From Streptomyces sp. YIM 130001 (lineage in GTDB: Bacteria > Actinomycetota > Actinomycetes > Streptomycetales > Streptomycetaceae), in the NCBI RefSeq assembly GCF_003574445.1, contig NZ_KZ984562.1, positions 83,013 through 147,012 on the forward strand: 64,000 nt of DNA, read 5' to 3'. Both the position numbers and the translations under genes were made by a program. Below are positions 1 to 8,437 of this stretch, in pieces. The notes beneath the pieces were generated by a model. That model was not told the DNA's origin and ran no database searches. It worked only from the letters and a program-made list of their open reading frames with translations. Each line of letters begins with the position of its first letter. Positions within the stretch are counted from its first letter, which is position 1.

Positions 1-1428
1 GGTCAAAGGGAGTTCGGCCGCGGCGGCGCACAGGTGCGGCGCCAGGACATACGGATTGCCCGGGTCGAGGACGGTGGTCTCCACCGGCCGCTGGAAGATC
101 GCCTCCGGGTGGTGCACGAGATAGGTGTCGAGCGGATCGTCCCGTGCGACCAGGACCGCCAGTGCCCCGCCTCCGGTCCGCCCCGCGCGTCCCGCCTGCT
201 GCCACAGCGAGGCGCGGGTTCCGGGATATCCGGCGATGACGACGGCGTCGAGTCCTGAGACGTCCACGCCGAGCTCGAGCGCGGTGGTCGCGGCGAGTCC
301 GAGCAGGTCGCCCGAGTGCAGGGCCCGCTCGAGAGCGCGGCGCTCCTGCGGCAGATAGCCGCCCCGGTACGCGGCGACGCGCCCGACCAGGGACCGGTCG
401 ATCTCGGCCAGTCGTTCCTTGGCGATCACGGAGATCAGCTCGGCGCCTCTGCGGGACCGTACGAAGGCGACCGAGCGCACCCCCTGCAAGGTCAGATCGG
501 TGAGCAGGTCGGCGGTCTCCGCGGTGGCCGTACGGCGCACCGGGGCGCCCTGCTCGCCGTGGAGTTCGGTCAACGGCGGTTCCCACAGGGCGAAGACCAG
601 ATCGCCGCGGGGTGAGGCGTCGTCGGCGACCTCTTCGACGGGCAGCCCGGTGAGCCGCCCGGCGGCGGCCGACGGCTCGGCCGCGGTGGCCGAGGCGAGC
701 AGGAACACAGGCTCCGATCCGTAGCGCGCGCACAGCCGCCGCAGCCGGCGCAGCACCTGTGCGACGTGCGAGCCGAAGACTCCGCGGTACGTGTGGCACT
801 CGTCGATCACGACGTAGCGCAGGGCGCGCAGGAACGAGGACCAGCGGGGGTGGGAGGGAAGTATCCCGCGGTGCAGCATGTCCGGGTTGGTCAGTACGTA
901 GTTGGCGTACTGGCGCACCCACTCGCGCTCCTCGAACGGGGTGTCCCCGTCGTAGACCGCGGGCCGTACCGACTTGCCCAGTGGATCGGCGAGTTCCTTC
1001 ACCGCGCGGCACTGGTCGGCCGCGAGTGCCTTGGTGGGCGCCAGGTAGAGCGCGGTGGCCCCGCGGCCGTTGGGCGCCTCGGAGCCGTCCAGGAGGGCCG
1101 ACAGGACGGGGACGAGATAGGCCAGCGACTTGCCCGACGCCGTGCCGGTCGCGACGACCACGCTGCGGCCGTCGAGAGCCAGCTCGGCGGCCTGCGCCTG
1201 GTGGGCCCACGGGTCCGCGATCCCGGCCTTCTGCACCGCCGCGACGACCTCGGGGCGGATGCGGTGCGGCCAGACGGCATGGCGACCGGCCCGCGGGGGC
1301 AGGTGCTCCGTATGAGTGATGCGCGCAGCCCGGTCTCCCCCCGCGGCCAGCCGGTCCAGGACCGTCTGCGGCGAGGGCCGCACGGACGTGCCCGGCGGGG
1401 TGTGCCCGGGGCGCTGATTCTTGGCCAT
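1..1428 (-). CDS. DEAD/DEAH-box helicase, YprA/MrfA-like, C-terminus beyond window
   Basis: ATP-dependent superfamily 2 helicase whose 3' part lies outside the window; about 476 codons are present. Reading from ATG 1428, a Walker A motif (ATGTASGKS) falls near residues 94-101, followed by the DECH box (VIDECHTYRG), the SAT motif (LLASATAAEP), and the C-terminal helicase lobe with LGVDVSGLDAVV and the arginine-finger motif QQAGRAGR. This layout fits the large actinobacterial helicases related to YprA/MrfA, which have a C-terminal DUF1998 region; that part cannot be seen here. A GTG six codons upstream is an alternative start. The gene is divergent from bldG across a 160-bp intergenic region. 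A DNA repair role is a family inference. Confidence 0.88.
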   Translation of the reverse strand, partial: MAKNQRPGHTPPGTSVRPSPQTVLDRLAAGGDRAARITHTEHLPPRAGRHAVWPHRIRPEVVAAVQKAGIADPWAHQAQAAELALDGRSVVVATGTASGKSLAYLVPVLSALLDGSEAPNGRGATALYLAPTKALAADQCRAVKELADPLGKSVRPAVYDGDTPFEEREWVRQYANYVLTNPDMLHRGILPSHPRWSSFLRALRYVVIDECHTYRGVFGSHVAQVLRRLRRLCARYGSEPVFLLASATAAEPSAAAGRLTGLPVEEVADDASPRGDLVFALWEPPLTELHGEQGAPVRRTATAETADLLTDLTLQGVRSVAFVRSRRGAELISVIAKERLAEIDRSLVGRVAAYRGGYLPQERRALERALHSGDLLGLAATTALELGVDVSGLDAVVIAGYPGTRASLWQQAGRAGRTGGGALAVLVARDDPLDTYLVHHPEAIFQRPVETTVLDPGNPYVLAPHLCAAAAELPLT

Positions 1429-1588
1429 CGGCACCGAGTGTGTCACTGGCGTGACGGACAATGGTCCGAAGGCGTCGTGCACGCCTGCCTATAGGTGATT
1501 GAATGCCATCGCGGCTGGCGACCGCCTCAGGCCTGGGATTCCAGGCGTCCGAGGGGCGAGCGCTCGATAGCAAGGTGCTGGAGGATCC

Positions 1589-1930
1589 GTGGACCTGTCC
1601 CTGTCGACCCGTACCGTCGGCGATCGTACGGTCGTCGAGGTCGGTGGCGAAATTGATGTTTATACCGCGCCCAAGCTGCGCGAGCAGCTGGTCGAGTTGG
1701 TGAACGACGGCAGTTTTCACCTGGTCGTCGACATGGAGGGCGTGGACTTCCTCGACTCGACCGGACTTGGCGTGCTGGTCGGCGGTCTCAAGAGAGTGCG
1801 GGCCCATGAGGGTTCACTTCGCCTGGTGTGCAACCAGGAGCGCATTCTGAAGATCTTCCGGATCACCGGCCTGACCAAGGTGTTCCCGATCCACGCCTCG
1901 GTCGACGAGGCGGTGGCGGCCACCGACTGA
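1589..1930 (+). CDS. bldG: BldG anti-anti-sigma factor (STAS domain)
   Basis: Anti-sigma factor antagonist of 113 residues, essentially one STAS domain. It binds and sequesters anti-sigma factors and is switched by serine phosphorylation. The phosphorylation loop DSTGLGVLVGG is present with the target Ser at residue 57, as in Streptomyces BldG. The start is GTG 1589 with GGAGG five bases upstream. The protein is known in Streptomyces as a pleiotropic regulator of aerial growth and antibiotic production. The gene is followed 104 bp later by its cognate kinase/anti-sigma gene, the usual bldG-orf3 pairing. The match in length and sequence is close, so the assignment is firm. Confidence 0.95.
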   Translation: MDLSLSTRTVGDRTVVEVGGEIDVYTAPKLREQLVELVNDGSFHLVVDMEGVDFLDSTGLGVLVGGLKRVRAHEGSLRLVCNQERILKIFRITGLTKVFPIHASVDEAVAATD

Positions 1931-2034
1931 CGGTGGGTGCGCCCGGGCTCTGTGCCCGGGAAGCTCGATCAAGGGGGGTACCGGGCCATCGGCCCGGCCC
2001 CCCGCAAGCACGCTCGAAGATCCGAGGGGGACGC

Positions 2035-2475
2035 ATGCCCACCGTTGAACTCCGCTTCAGTGCGCTGCCGGAGCACGTGAGGACCGCGAGGCTGGTGGCG
2101 GCCGCGGTGGCGCGCAGGGCCGGAGTGGACGAGGCGGTTCTCGACGAGGTCAGACTGGCGGTGGGGGAAGCCTGTTCCCGCGCCGTGGGCCTGCACCAGA
2201 GCCATGGGATCGAGGCTCCGGTCCGGGTGGCGCTGACCGAGGACGAGAAGCAGTTCTCCATCGAGGTCGGTGACGAGGCCCCGCACGCGACGGTGAGCAA
2301 CGGCTCCGTGCCGCGCGTCCTCGCGGCCCTCGACGACCCCGAGGCGGAGGGCGAGGACGAGATGGGCCTCGCCGTCATCAGCGGGCTCGTCGACGATGTG
2401 GAGGTCTCCTCGTCGCCGGACGGCGGGCTCATCAGGATGAGCTGGCCGACGGCACCGGAACCGCTGCCGACCTGA
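2035..2475 (+). CDS. Anti-sigma factor / BldG-partner ATP-binding protein
   Basis: A 146-residue protein of the HATPase (RsbW/SpoIIAB-like) group, corresponding to the gene next to bldG in Streptomyces (SCO3548 type). The N box is visible as EVRLAVGEACSRAV near residues 42-55. The middle part is divergent and Glu-rich, and the DEMGLAVISGLVDDVEV segment matches the G-box side of the fold. In the known system this protein and BldG act antagonistically; whether it still phosphorylates BldG cannot be told from sequence. The ATG at 2035 follows a GAGGGGG ribosome site; open frame continues upstream but overlaps bldG and has no better start. It is probably cotranscribed with bldG and ends at a strong terminator. 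Confidence 0.88.
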   Translation: MPTVELRFSALPEHVRTARLVAAAVARRAGVDEAVLDEVRLAVGEACSRAVGLHQSHGIEAPVRVALTEDEKQFSIEVGDEAPHATVSNGSVPRVLAALDDPEAEGEDEMGLAVISGLVDDVEVSSSPDGGLIRMSWPTAPEPLPT

Positions 2476-2534
2476 GCGACGACGGGCGCGGCCGCCGCGC
2501 CCCCGGTCCAGACCCCGCGCGAAGGCTCCGCCCG

Positions 2535-2568
2535 AAGGCCCTGTTTGAGCAGGGCCTTTTTCTTTTTC
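2535..2568 (+). terminator. Rho-independent terminator after the bldG operon
   Basis: A 9-bp stem AAGGCCCTG (2535-2543) and CAGGGCCTT (2550-2558) encloses the 6-base loop TTTGAG and is followed by a T-rich tract. A long U-tract is rare in this genome, so this is a strong intrinsic terminator. Confidence 0.85.
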
Positions 2569-2800
2569 CCGCAGTACGGTCGCGGATGATTTTCCCGGTG
2601 GCGAACTGATCGTCGATCTTCGAGTGAAGTACGGTCAATGCCTCTGGGGCATTAGCACTATCGGGCGTAATCTTTAAGTGCGATCATTTGCTGACGAGCG
2701 GACGAAGATTAATTCCGTTTGCAGCCCACTGTTTTGATCAGATCCCGCTCCCTACAATCCGTCCACATCTTGAGCTCAGCCCAAGCGTCAAGGAGGACGA
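2569..2800 (+). promoter_or_regulatory. AT-rich leader and probable promoter region of hppA
   Basis: This gene-free stretch is clearly poorer in G+C than its surroundings. It holds a small hairpin AATGCC/GGCATT (2637-2653) and a good -10-like hexamer TACAAT at 2753-2758, about 43 bp before the hppA start. No convincing -35 at the standard spacing was seen. AAGGAGG lies just before ATG 2801. Confidence 0.4.
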
Positions 2801-5281
2801 ATGGCGGGGCTTTCTACCCCTCATCAGCTGGACCATCCCTCAACCTTCGCAGCCGCAGTGCTCACCTCCGACAACCGCCTCATCGTGGTACTCGTCGGAG
2901 TCGTCGCCCTGGCGGCCCTCGCCGTCGCCGGTGTCCTGGTGCGCCAGGTGCTCGCCGCGGGCGAGGGCACCGACAGCATGAAGAAGATCGCGGCAGCCGT
3001 ACAGGAAGGGGCAAACGCATATCTGGCACGGCAGTTGCGCACGCTCGGCGTATTCGCAGTCGTCGTGTTCTTCCTGCTCCTGCTGCTACCTGCGGACGAC
3101 TGGAATCAGCGGGCGGGGCGCTCGATCTTCTTCCTGATCGGAGCGCTCTTCTCCGCGGCCACCGGCTATATCGGTATGTGGCTCGCAGTCCGCAGTAATG
3201 TCCGGGTGGCGGCAGCCGCTCGCGAAGCGACCGCGGTCTCGTCCTCCGCGATCACCGGCACGGCCTCCGATACGGATTCGGGGGCGGCCACCGACGAAAA
3301 GGGCGCCACCGTCCAGGCCGCGTCGGCGCAGGATCTCACCGCCGTTTCCCACAAGGCCATGAAGATCGCGTTTCGTACGGGTGGCGTGGTCGGCATGTTC
3401 ACCGTCGGGCTCGGTCTGCTCGGCGCCGCCTGCGTGGTGCTCGTGTACGCGGCGGATGCGCCCAAGGTGCTCGAGGGCTTCGGTCTCGGAGCCGCTCTCA
3501 TCGCCATGTTCATGCGGGTCGGCGGCGGCATCTTCACCAAGGCCGCCGACGTGGGCGCGGACCTGGTCGGCAAGGTCGAGCAGGGCATCCCGGAGGACGA
3601 CCCGCGCAACGCCGCGACCATCGCGGACAACGTGGGCGACAACGTCGGCGACTGCGCGGGAATGGCCGCCGACCTCTTCGAGAGCTACGCCGTCACGCTG
3701 GTCGCCGCGTTGATCCTCGGCAAGGCCGCCTTCGGCGACGCCGGCCTCGCGTTCCCGCTGATCGTGCCCGCGATCGGTGTGGTCACGGCGATCATCGGCA
3801 TCTTCGCGGTCGCCCCACGCCGCAGCGATCGCAACAACATGAGCGCCATCAACCGCGGGTTCTTCATCTCCGCGGTCATCTCGCTGGTGCTCGTCGCGGG
3901 CGCGGTGTACGCGTATCTGCCGGCCACTTACGCCGAACTCGACGGTGTCACCGATGCGGTGATCCAGTCCAAGGGAGGCGATCCGCGGATCCTCGCCGTG
4001 GTCGCCGTGGCCATCGGCATCGTGCTGGCCGCCCTGATCCAGCAGTTGACCGGGTACTTCACCGAGACCAGCAGGCGTCCCGTGAAGGATGTCGGCAAGA
4101 GCTCGCTGACCGGTCCGGCGACCGTGATCCTGGCCGGTATCTCGCTCGGTCTCGAATCGGCCGTGTACACCGCCCTGTTGATCGGTCTCGGGGTGTACGG
4201 CGCGTTCCTGCTCGGCGGCACGTCGATCATGCTGGCGCTCTTCGCGGTGGCACTGGCCGGCACCGGACTGCTCACCACGGTCGGCGTGATCGTCGCCATG
4301 GACACCTTCGGTCCGGTGTCCGACAACGCGCAGGGCATCGCCGAGATGTCCGGCGACGTCGAGGGCGCGGGCGCCCAGGTGCTCACCGACCTGGACGCGG
4401 TGGGCAACACCACCAAGGCCATCACCAAGGGCATCGCCATCGCCACCGCCGTACTCGCGGCGGCGGCGCTCTTCGGCTCGTACCGCGACGCCATCGCGGG
4501 CGCGGCGAAGGACGTGGGCGAGAAACTCGGTGACGGGGCTCCGATGAACCTCGTCATGGACATCTCGCAGCCCAACAACCTGGTCGGTCTGATCCTCGGC
4601 GCCGCGGTCGTGTTCCTCTTCTCGGGGCTCGCGATCAACGCGGTGGCGCGGTCCGCCGGTGCCGTGGTCTACGAGGTGCGGCGGCAGTTCCGCGAGCACC
4701 CCGGGATCATGGACTACACGGAGAAACCGGAGTACGGACGGGTCGTCGACATCTGCACCAAGGACGCGCTGCGGGAGCTGGCGACGCCGGGTCTGCTCGC
4801 GGTGATGACGCCGATCGCGGTCGGCTTCACCTTCGGTGTCGGAGCGCTCGGCGCGTTCCTGGCCGGGGCGATCGGGACGGGCACCCTGATGGCGGTCTTC
4901 CTCGCCAACTCCGGTGGCGCCTGGGACAACGCCAAGAAGCTCGTCGAGGACGGCCATCACGGCGGCAAGGGCAGCGAGGCCCATTCCGCGACGGTCATCG
5001 GCGACACCGTGGGCGACCCGTTCAAGGACACCGCGGGCCCCGCGATCAACCCGCTGCTCAAGGTGATGAACCTGGTGGCACTGCTGATCGCACCCGCGGT
5101 CGTGCAGTTCAGCTACGGCGACGACGCGAGTGCGGGGGTGCGGGCGGTGATCGCCGTACTCTCGATCGTGGTCATCGTCGTCGCGGTCTATGTCTCCAAA
5201 CGGCGCGGTATCACCGTCGGGGACGACGAGGAGGCCGACCGGGGCGCCAACTCGGCGGATGCGGCCGCGGTTTCGTCCTGA
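2801..5281 (+). CDS. hppA: Membrane-bound proton-translocating pyrophosphatase, K+-independent type
   Basis: Integral membrane enzyme of 826 residues that couples hydrolysis of cytoplasmic pyrophosphate to proton export. Many hydrophobic segments span the whole length (about 16 expected). The catalytic signature DNVGDNVGDCAGMAADL lies near residue 275, preceded by the acidic substrate-binding stretch KAADVGADLVGKVE. The motif GNTTKAITKG near residue 536 carries Lys and Thr where K+-dependent enzymes have Ala and Gly, which by the known family rule marks the K+-independent H+-pumping type. A hydrophilic Ser/Thr/Ala-rich insertion (about residues 140-175) follows the third membrane span, as is usual in Streptomyces. 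The start ATG has AAGGAGG upstream. It is monocistronic between two terminators. Confidence 0.95.
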   Translation: MAGLSTPHQLDHPSTFAAAVLTSDNRLIVVLVGVVALAALAVAGVLVRQVLAAGEGTDSMKKIAAAVQEGANAYLARQLRTLGVFAVVVFFLLLLLPADDWNQRAGRSIFFLIGALFSAATGYIGMWLAVRSNVRVAAAAREATAVSSSAITGTASDTDSGAATDEKGATVQAASAQDLTAVSHKAMKIAFRTGGVVGMFTVGLGLLGAACVVLVYAADAPKVLEGFGLGAALIAMFMRVGGGIFTKAADVGADLVGKVEQGIPEDDPRNAATIADNVGDNVGDCAGMAADLFESYAVTLVAALILGKAAFGDAGLAFPLIVPAIGVVTAIIGIFAVAPRRSDRNNMSAINRGFFISAVISLVLVAGAVYAYLPATYAELDGVTDAVIQSKGGDPRILAVVAVAIGIVLAALIQQLTGYFTETSRRPVKDVGKSSLTGPATVILAGISLGLESAVYTALLIGLGVYGAFLLGGTSIMLALFAVALAGTGLLTTVGVIVAMDTFGPVSDNAQGIAEMSGDVEGAGAQVLTDLDAVGNTTKAITKGIAIATAVLAAAALFGSYRDAIAGAAKDVGEKLGDGAPMNLVMDISQPNNLVGLILGAAVVFLFSGLAINAVARSAGAVVYEVRRQFREHPGIMDYTEKPEYGRVVDICTKDALRELATPGLLAVMTPIAVGFTFGVGALGAFLAGAIGTGTLMAVFLANSGGAWDNAKKLVEDGHHGGKGSEAHSATVIGDTVGDPFKDTAGPAINPLLKVMNLVALLIAPAVVQFSYGDDASAGVRAVIAVLSIVVIVVAVYVSKRRGITVGDDEEADRGANSADAAAVSS

Positions 5282-5374
5282 GTTCAGGACGGGCCGGGAT
5301 CGGGCCCGCCCGCCGGGCGGTCCTCCGGCCCGTCGGCCGAGTGGACCGCTGAGTACACCGCTGGGCTCAACGCC

Positions 5375-5417
5375 GGGGCGGGCGACGCTTTTTGATGCGT
5401 CGTCCGCCCCGCTTTTG
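5375..5417 (+). terminator. Terminator after hppA
   Basis: A 14-bp stem (5375-5388 with 5397-5410, one G-T wobble) has the loop TTTTTGAT and is followed by GCTTTTG. Confidence 0.75.
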
Positions 5418-5544
5418 TTTCCGTGATACTGCTCTCCTTGGTGCAAATGGCTTCAATAGCGTTCGAACCGGACGTACGACTCGCGGTTGTCGCCCACTTG
5501 GCGTGTATGTTCCGGGGCCGAGAGCCATGGAAGGGACCAATCCG

Positions 5545-6126
5545 GTGAACAAGAAGCTTGCAGCCGCACTGTCCGGCGGTGCGGTACTGGTACTGGCCTT
5601 GTCGGGCTGCAGCGACAACAAGGACGACGAGCTGAACGACTGGGCGAAGTCGCTGTGCGGCCAGATCCAGCCGCAGCTCGAGAAGAGCGTGAAGGCCCAG
5701 CAGACCATCATCTCGACCGCGGCGGACGGCAAGCCGGAGGACGTCAAGAAGGCCGACTCGGAGGCCTTCCAGGCCATTTCCGACGCGGACAAGGCCATCG
5801 CGAGCGCCCTGAAGAAGGCGGGCCCGCCGCCGGTCGACGACGGAGAGAAGATCCAGAAGGACGCCATCGCGGACCTCACCTCCGCCTCCAAGGGCTACGC
5901 CGACCTCAAGACCCAGGTCGACAAGCTGGACGCCAAGGACGACTCCCCGGAGGGCCTCGACGCCTTCTCCAAGGGCCTCGAGAAGGTAGGCAAGGACCTC
6001 GGCAAGATCCAGAAGCAGGGCGACGGCGCGCTGAAGTCGCTGCTCGAGGGCGAGGTCGGCGACGCCATCTCCAAGCAGTCCGAGTGCAAGTCGGAGAGCA
6101 TCTCGCCGAAGCCCTCCAGCGCCTGA
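5545..6126 (+). CDS. Secreted lipoprotein, function unknown
   Basis: A 193-residue lipoprotein. The N-terminus VNKKLAAALSGGAVLVLALSGC has a basic start, a hydrophobic core and the lipobox LSGC, so Cys would be lipidated after signal peptidase II cleavage. The mature part is charged and helical, rich in Lys, Asp and Ala, with a lone Cys in the first part (LCGQ) and another near the end (SECK) that could form a disulphide. No catalytic motif is visible. GTG 5545 is preferred because AAGGGA sits about nine bases upstream; the in-frame ATG 5527 lacks such a site. The gene lies between two terminators and is probably transcribed alone. Confidence 0.82.
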   Translation: MNKKLAAALSGGAVLVLALSGCSDNKDDELNDWAKSLCGQIQPQLEKSVKAQQTIISTAADGKPEDVKKADSEAFQAISDADKAIASALKKAGPPPVDDGEKIQKDAIADLTSASKGYADLKTQVDKLDAKDDSPEGLDAFSKGLEKVGKDLGKIQKQGDGALKSLLEGEVGDAISKQSECKSESISPKPSSA

Positions 6127-6179
6127 CCCGAACGGGGACCCGTCCGACGGGCTCTCGACCGGCACGGATGCGCTCCTCG

Positions 6180-6209
6180 ACGGGCCTGTACGCGCGCGTA
6201 CGGGCCCGT
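6180..6209 (+). terminator. Probable terminator after the lipoprotein gene
   Basis: A 14-bp stem (6180-6193 with 6196-6209, one wobble pair) has almost no loop and no U-tract. This is a common Streptomyces terminator form. Confidence 0.5.
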
Positions 6210-6259
6210 TCGGCGTGGGTGCGGCCGCCGAGTGGCGCCCCGCGGAGGACAATGGCCGG

Positions 6260-7777
6260 GTGCGTACGACGACTCTGCCCAGGACCGACCATCCCCTGAC
6301 CGCGGCCCGGCTGCGGGAGGCCTTCCTCGCCGCCGGCTTCACCGTCGACGGACTCCTCGACCTGCTCGGTGCCCCGGCCTACACCGCCCTCGCCCGCAGC
6401 GAGACCGTGCCCGCGCTGCGCGCCACCCGCGGCGACGGCCCGCTGCCGACCCTGGTGCGGCTCTTCCTGCTCCAGGAGAACGTGCCCCACGCGCGCGTGT
6501 CCGGCGTTCTGCCGGTCGACGACTGCCTGGCGGCCGGCTGGCTGACGGCCGACGGGGAGGACGCCGGGGGAGAACTCCGCGCGAACGTGGACGTGCGGCC
6601 GTACGGCGGCCCTTCGGGCGAGGACTGGTACATCGTCTCCGACCTCGGCTGCGCGGTCGGCGGCGCGGCGGGGATCGGCAGCCACGACGAGGGCGTGGTG
6701 CTCGGCGTCGGCGGCGCCTCCACCACCCTGGCCGGCCTCACCGTCCGTACTCCGGTGGCGAGCGCACTCGACCTCGGCACCGGTTCCGGCATCCAGGCGC
6801 TGCACGCGGCACAGCACGCGACGCGGGTGACGGCCACCGACCTCAACCCCCGTGCCCTGCACATCACCCGGCTCACTCTCGCGCTGTCCGGGGCGCCGGA
6901 CGCCGAGCTCGTCGAGGGGTCCCTCTTCGAGCCGGTCGGGGACGCCCGTTACGACCTGATCGTGTCCAATCCGCCGTTCGTCATCTCGCCGGGCGCCCGG
7001 CTCACCTACCGGGACGGCGGCATGGCCGGTGACGATCTGTGCCGCACCCTCGTGCAGGAGGCGGGCGAGCGGCTGAACGAGGGCGGGTACGCGCACTTCC
7101 TCGCCAACTGGCAGCACGTGGCGGGCGAGGAGTGGCAGGACCGGCTGCGCTCTTGGGTGCCGCGCGGTTGCGACGCCTGGATCGTGCAGCGCGAGGTCCA
7201 GGACGTCACGCAGTACGCCGAACTGTGGTTGCGCGACGCCGGTGACCACCGCACCGAGCCGGACGCGTACGCGGCCCGCTACGAGGCCTGGCTCGACGAG
7301 TTCGAGGAACTGCGGACCAGGGCGGTCGGCTTCGGCTGGATCACCCTGCGCAAGTCCGGTGCCCAGGAGCCGTCCATCGTCGCGGAGGAGTGGCCCCACC
7401 CCGTCGAGCAGCCGCTCGGCGAGACCACCCGGGCACACTTCGAGCGGCAGGACTGGCTGCGGGCGCACGACGACGCGGCGTTGCTCGCCGGGCATTTCAA
7501 GCTGGCCGACGAGGTGGTCCAGGAGCAGGTCGGACTGCCGGGTTCCGAGGACCCCGAGCATGTGGTGCTGCGTCAGCACCGCGGTATGCGCCGGGCCACC
7601 CAGGTGGACACGGTCGGCGCGGGCTTCGCCGGAGTGTGCGACGGCACGCTGAGCGCGGGCCGGATCCTGGACGCGATCGCGCAGCTGGTGGGCGAGGACC
7701 CGGTGGTGCTGCGGGAGCGCAGCCCGGAGCAGATCAGGCTCCTCGTCGAACAGGGCTTCCTGGAGCCGGTGGTCTGA
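6260..7777 (+). CDS. Class I SAM-dependent methyltransferase with extra N- and C-terminal domains
   Basis: A 505-residue protein. The central methyltransferase fold has motif I DLGTGSGIQ near residue 172 and the NPPF motif (VSNPPFVIS) near residue 236. NPPF is the mark of N-methyltransferases of the HemK/RlmG type that modify an amide or exocyclic amine. About 165 N-terminal and 200 C-terminal residues are extra domains seen in actinobacterial relatives; the substrate is not known to me. GTG 6260 is chosen because GCGGAGGA lies upstream; the frame also continues to a GTG at 6215. It precedes the small membrane gene and topA on the same strand. Confidence 0.85.
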   Translation: MRTTTLPRTDHPLTAARLREAFLAAGFTVDGLLDLLGAPAYTALARSETVPALRATRGDGPLPTLVRLFLLQENVPHARVSGVLPVDDCLAAGWLTADGEDAGGELRANVDVRPYGGPSGEDWYIVSDLGCAVGGAAGIGSHDEGVVLGVGGASTTLAGLTVRTPVASALDLGTGSGIQALHAAQHATRVTATDLNPRALHITRLTLALSGAPDAELVEGSLFEPVGDARYDLIVSNPPFVISPGARLTYRDGGMAGDDLCRTLVQEAGERLNEGGYAHFLANWQHVAGEEWQDRLRSWVPRGCDAWIVQREVQDVTQYAELWLRDAGDHRTEPDAYAARYEAWLDEFEELRTRAVGFGWITLRKSGAQEPSIVAEEWPHPVEQPLGETTRAHFERQDWLRAHDDAALLAGHFKLADEVVQEQVGLPGSEDPEHVVLRQHRGMRRATQVDTVGAGFAGVCDGTLSAGRILDAIAQLVGEDPVVLRERSPEQIRLLVEQGFLEPVV

Positions 7778-7904
7778 GACCGGGCGGGCCGCCGTACCGG
7801 GTGTTCCCGTCCGTCGTTCACCCGGGGTTCGGCCCGGCGACGTTCCGCCGTAGCTCTGCCGTGTCAGCGTCGCCCCCTGGACCACGGGTGGAAGGAAGAC
7901 GGGC

Positions 7905-8102
7905 ATGGAGAGCGGACCAGCGATCTTCGCCGGCATCGTGTTCGCACTGTTCGGCGCGGGCCTGCTGACGTGGACGGGCGCCCGGGTCGTGCATCGCGCG
8001 CCGGTCGCACACGGAGCGAACCCCGTGACGTCCGCCGCACTGACCTCGCTCGCCGGGGCCGCGGCGCTGGTGCTCGGGGTGTGGTGCTTCACACGAATCT
8101 GA
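7905..8102 (+). CDS. Small two-span membrane protein
   Basis: A 65-residue protein with two hydrophobic stretches: residues 6-25 (AIFAGIVFALFGAGLLTW) and 43-62. A short basic/His loop (RVVHRAPVAHG) lies between them. The ATG follows GGAAGG. It has no enzymatic motif; the position just upstream of topA on the same strand is the only context. It is a real gene by start site, codon use and membrane pattern, but of unknown function. Confidence 0.75.
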   Translation: MESGPAIFAGIVFALFGAGLLTWTGARVVHRAPVAHGANPVTSAALTSLAGAAALVLGVWCFTRI

Positions 8103-8437
8103 GCGGGGAGCTCCCGGAATACCGGAGACGGCCGCTGGGCAATAAGGCGCGCGCGCAGGGGCGGCATGAATCGCAGGAAGAGCCCCGCCGGGGAAGCCGG
8201 TGGAGATCACCCGGGAATCTGAGAGGGAGCACTCCGGAAACGGCCGCGGTGGCAGCTCGGTACTCCGGGCGGCAGGAATGGCGGTAGTCGGGTTACCGTT
8301 CGAGTGGCCGTTGCGGGCTTTTCCCGTTTGACACGGGGGCGGGATGTACCGTCACACTCCGCAGCGTCAGCGTACTGACCGCAGTGTCGGTGAACTGTCT
8401 GACCGCAATCCAGTGTCGACCGGAGAGAAGAGCCACG
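8103..8437 (+). promoter_or_regulatory. Intergenic region with candidate topA promoter
   Basis: This 335-bp gap holds a consensus -35 hexamer TTGACA at 8328-8333, about 105 bp before the topA start. No good -10 at 17-18 bp was seen, so only the -35 is clear. In Streptomyces, topA transcription is known to respond to supercoiling; whether this site does so is inference. Confidence 0.4.

Noticed and set aside
3086..5446. Long minus-strand frame opposite hppA
   Set aside because: An antisense artefact of high GC. The product is a low-complexity Asp/His/Arg protein.
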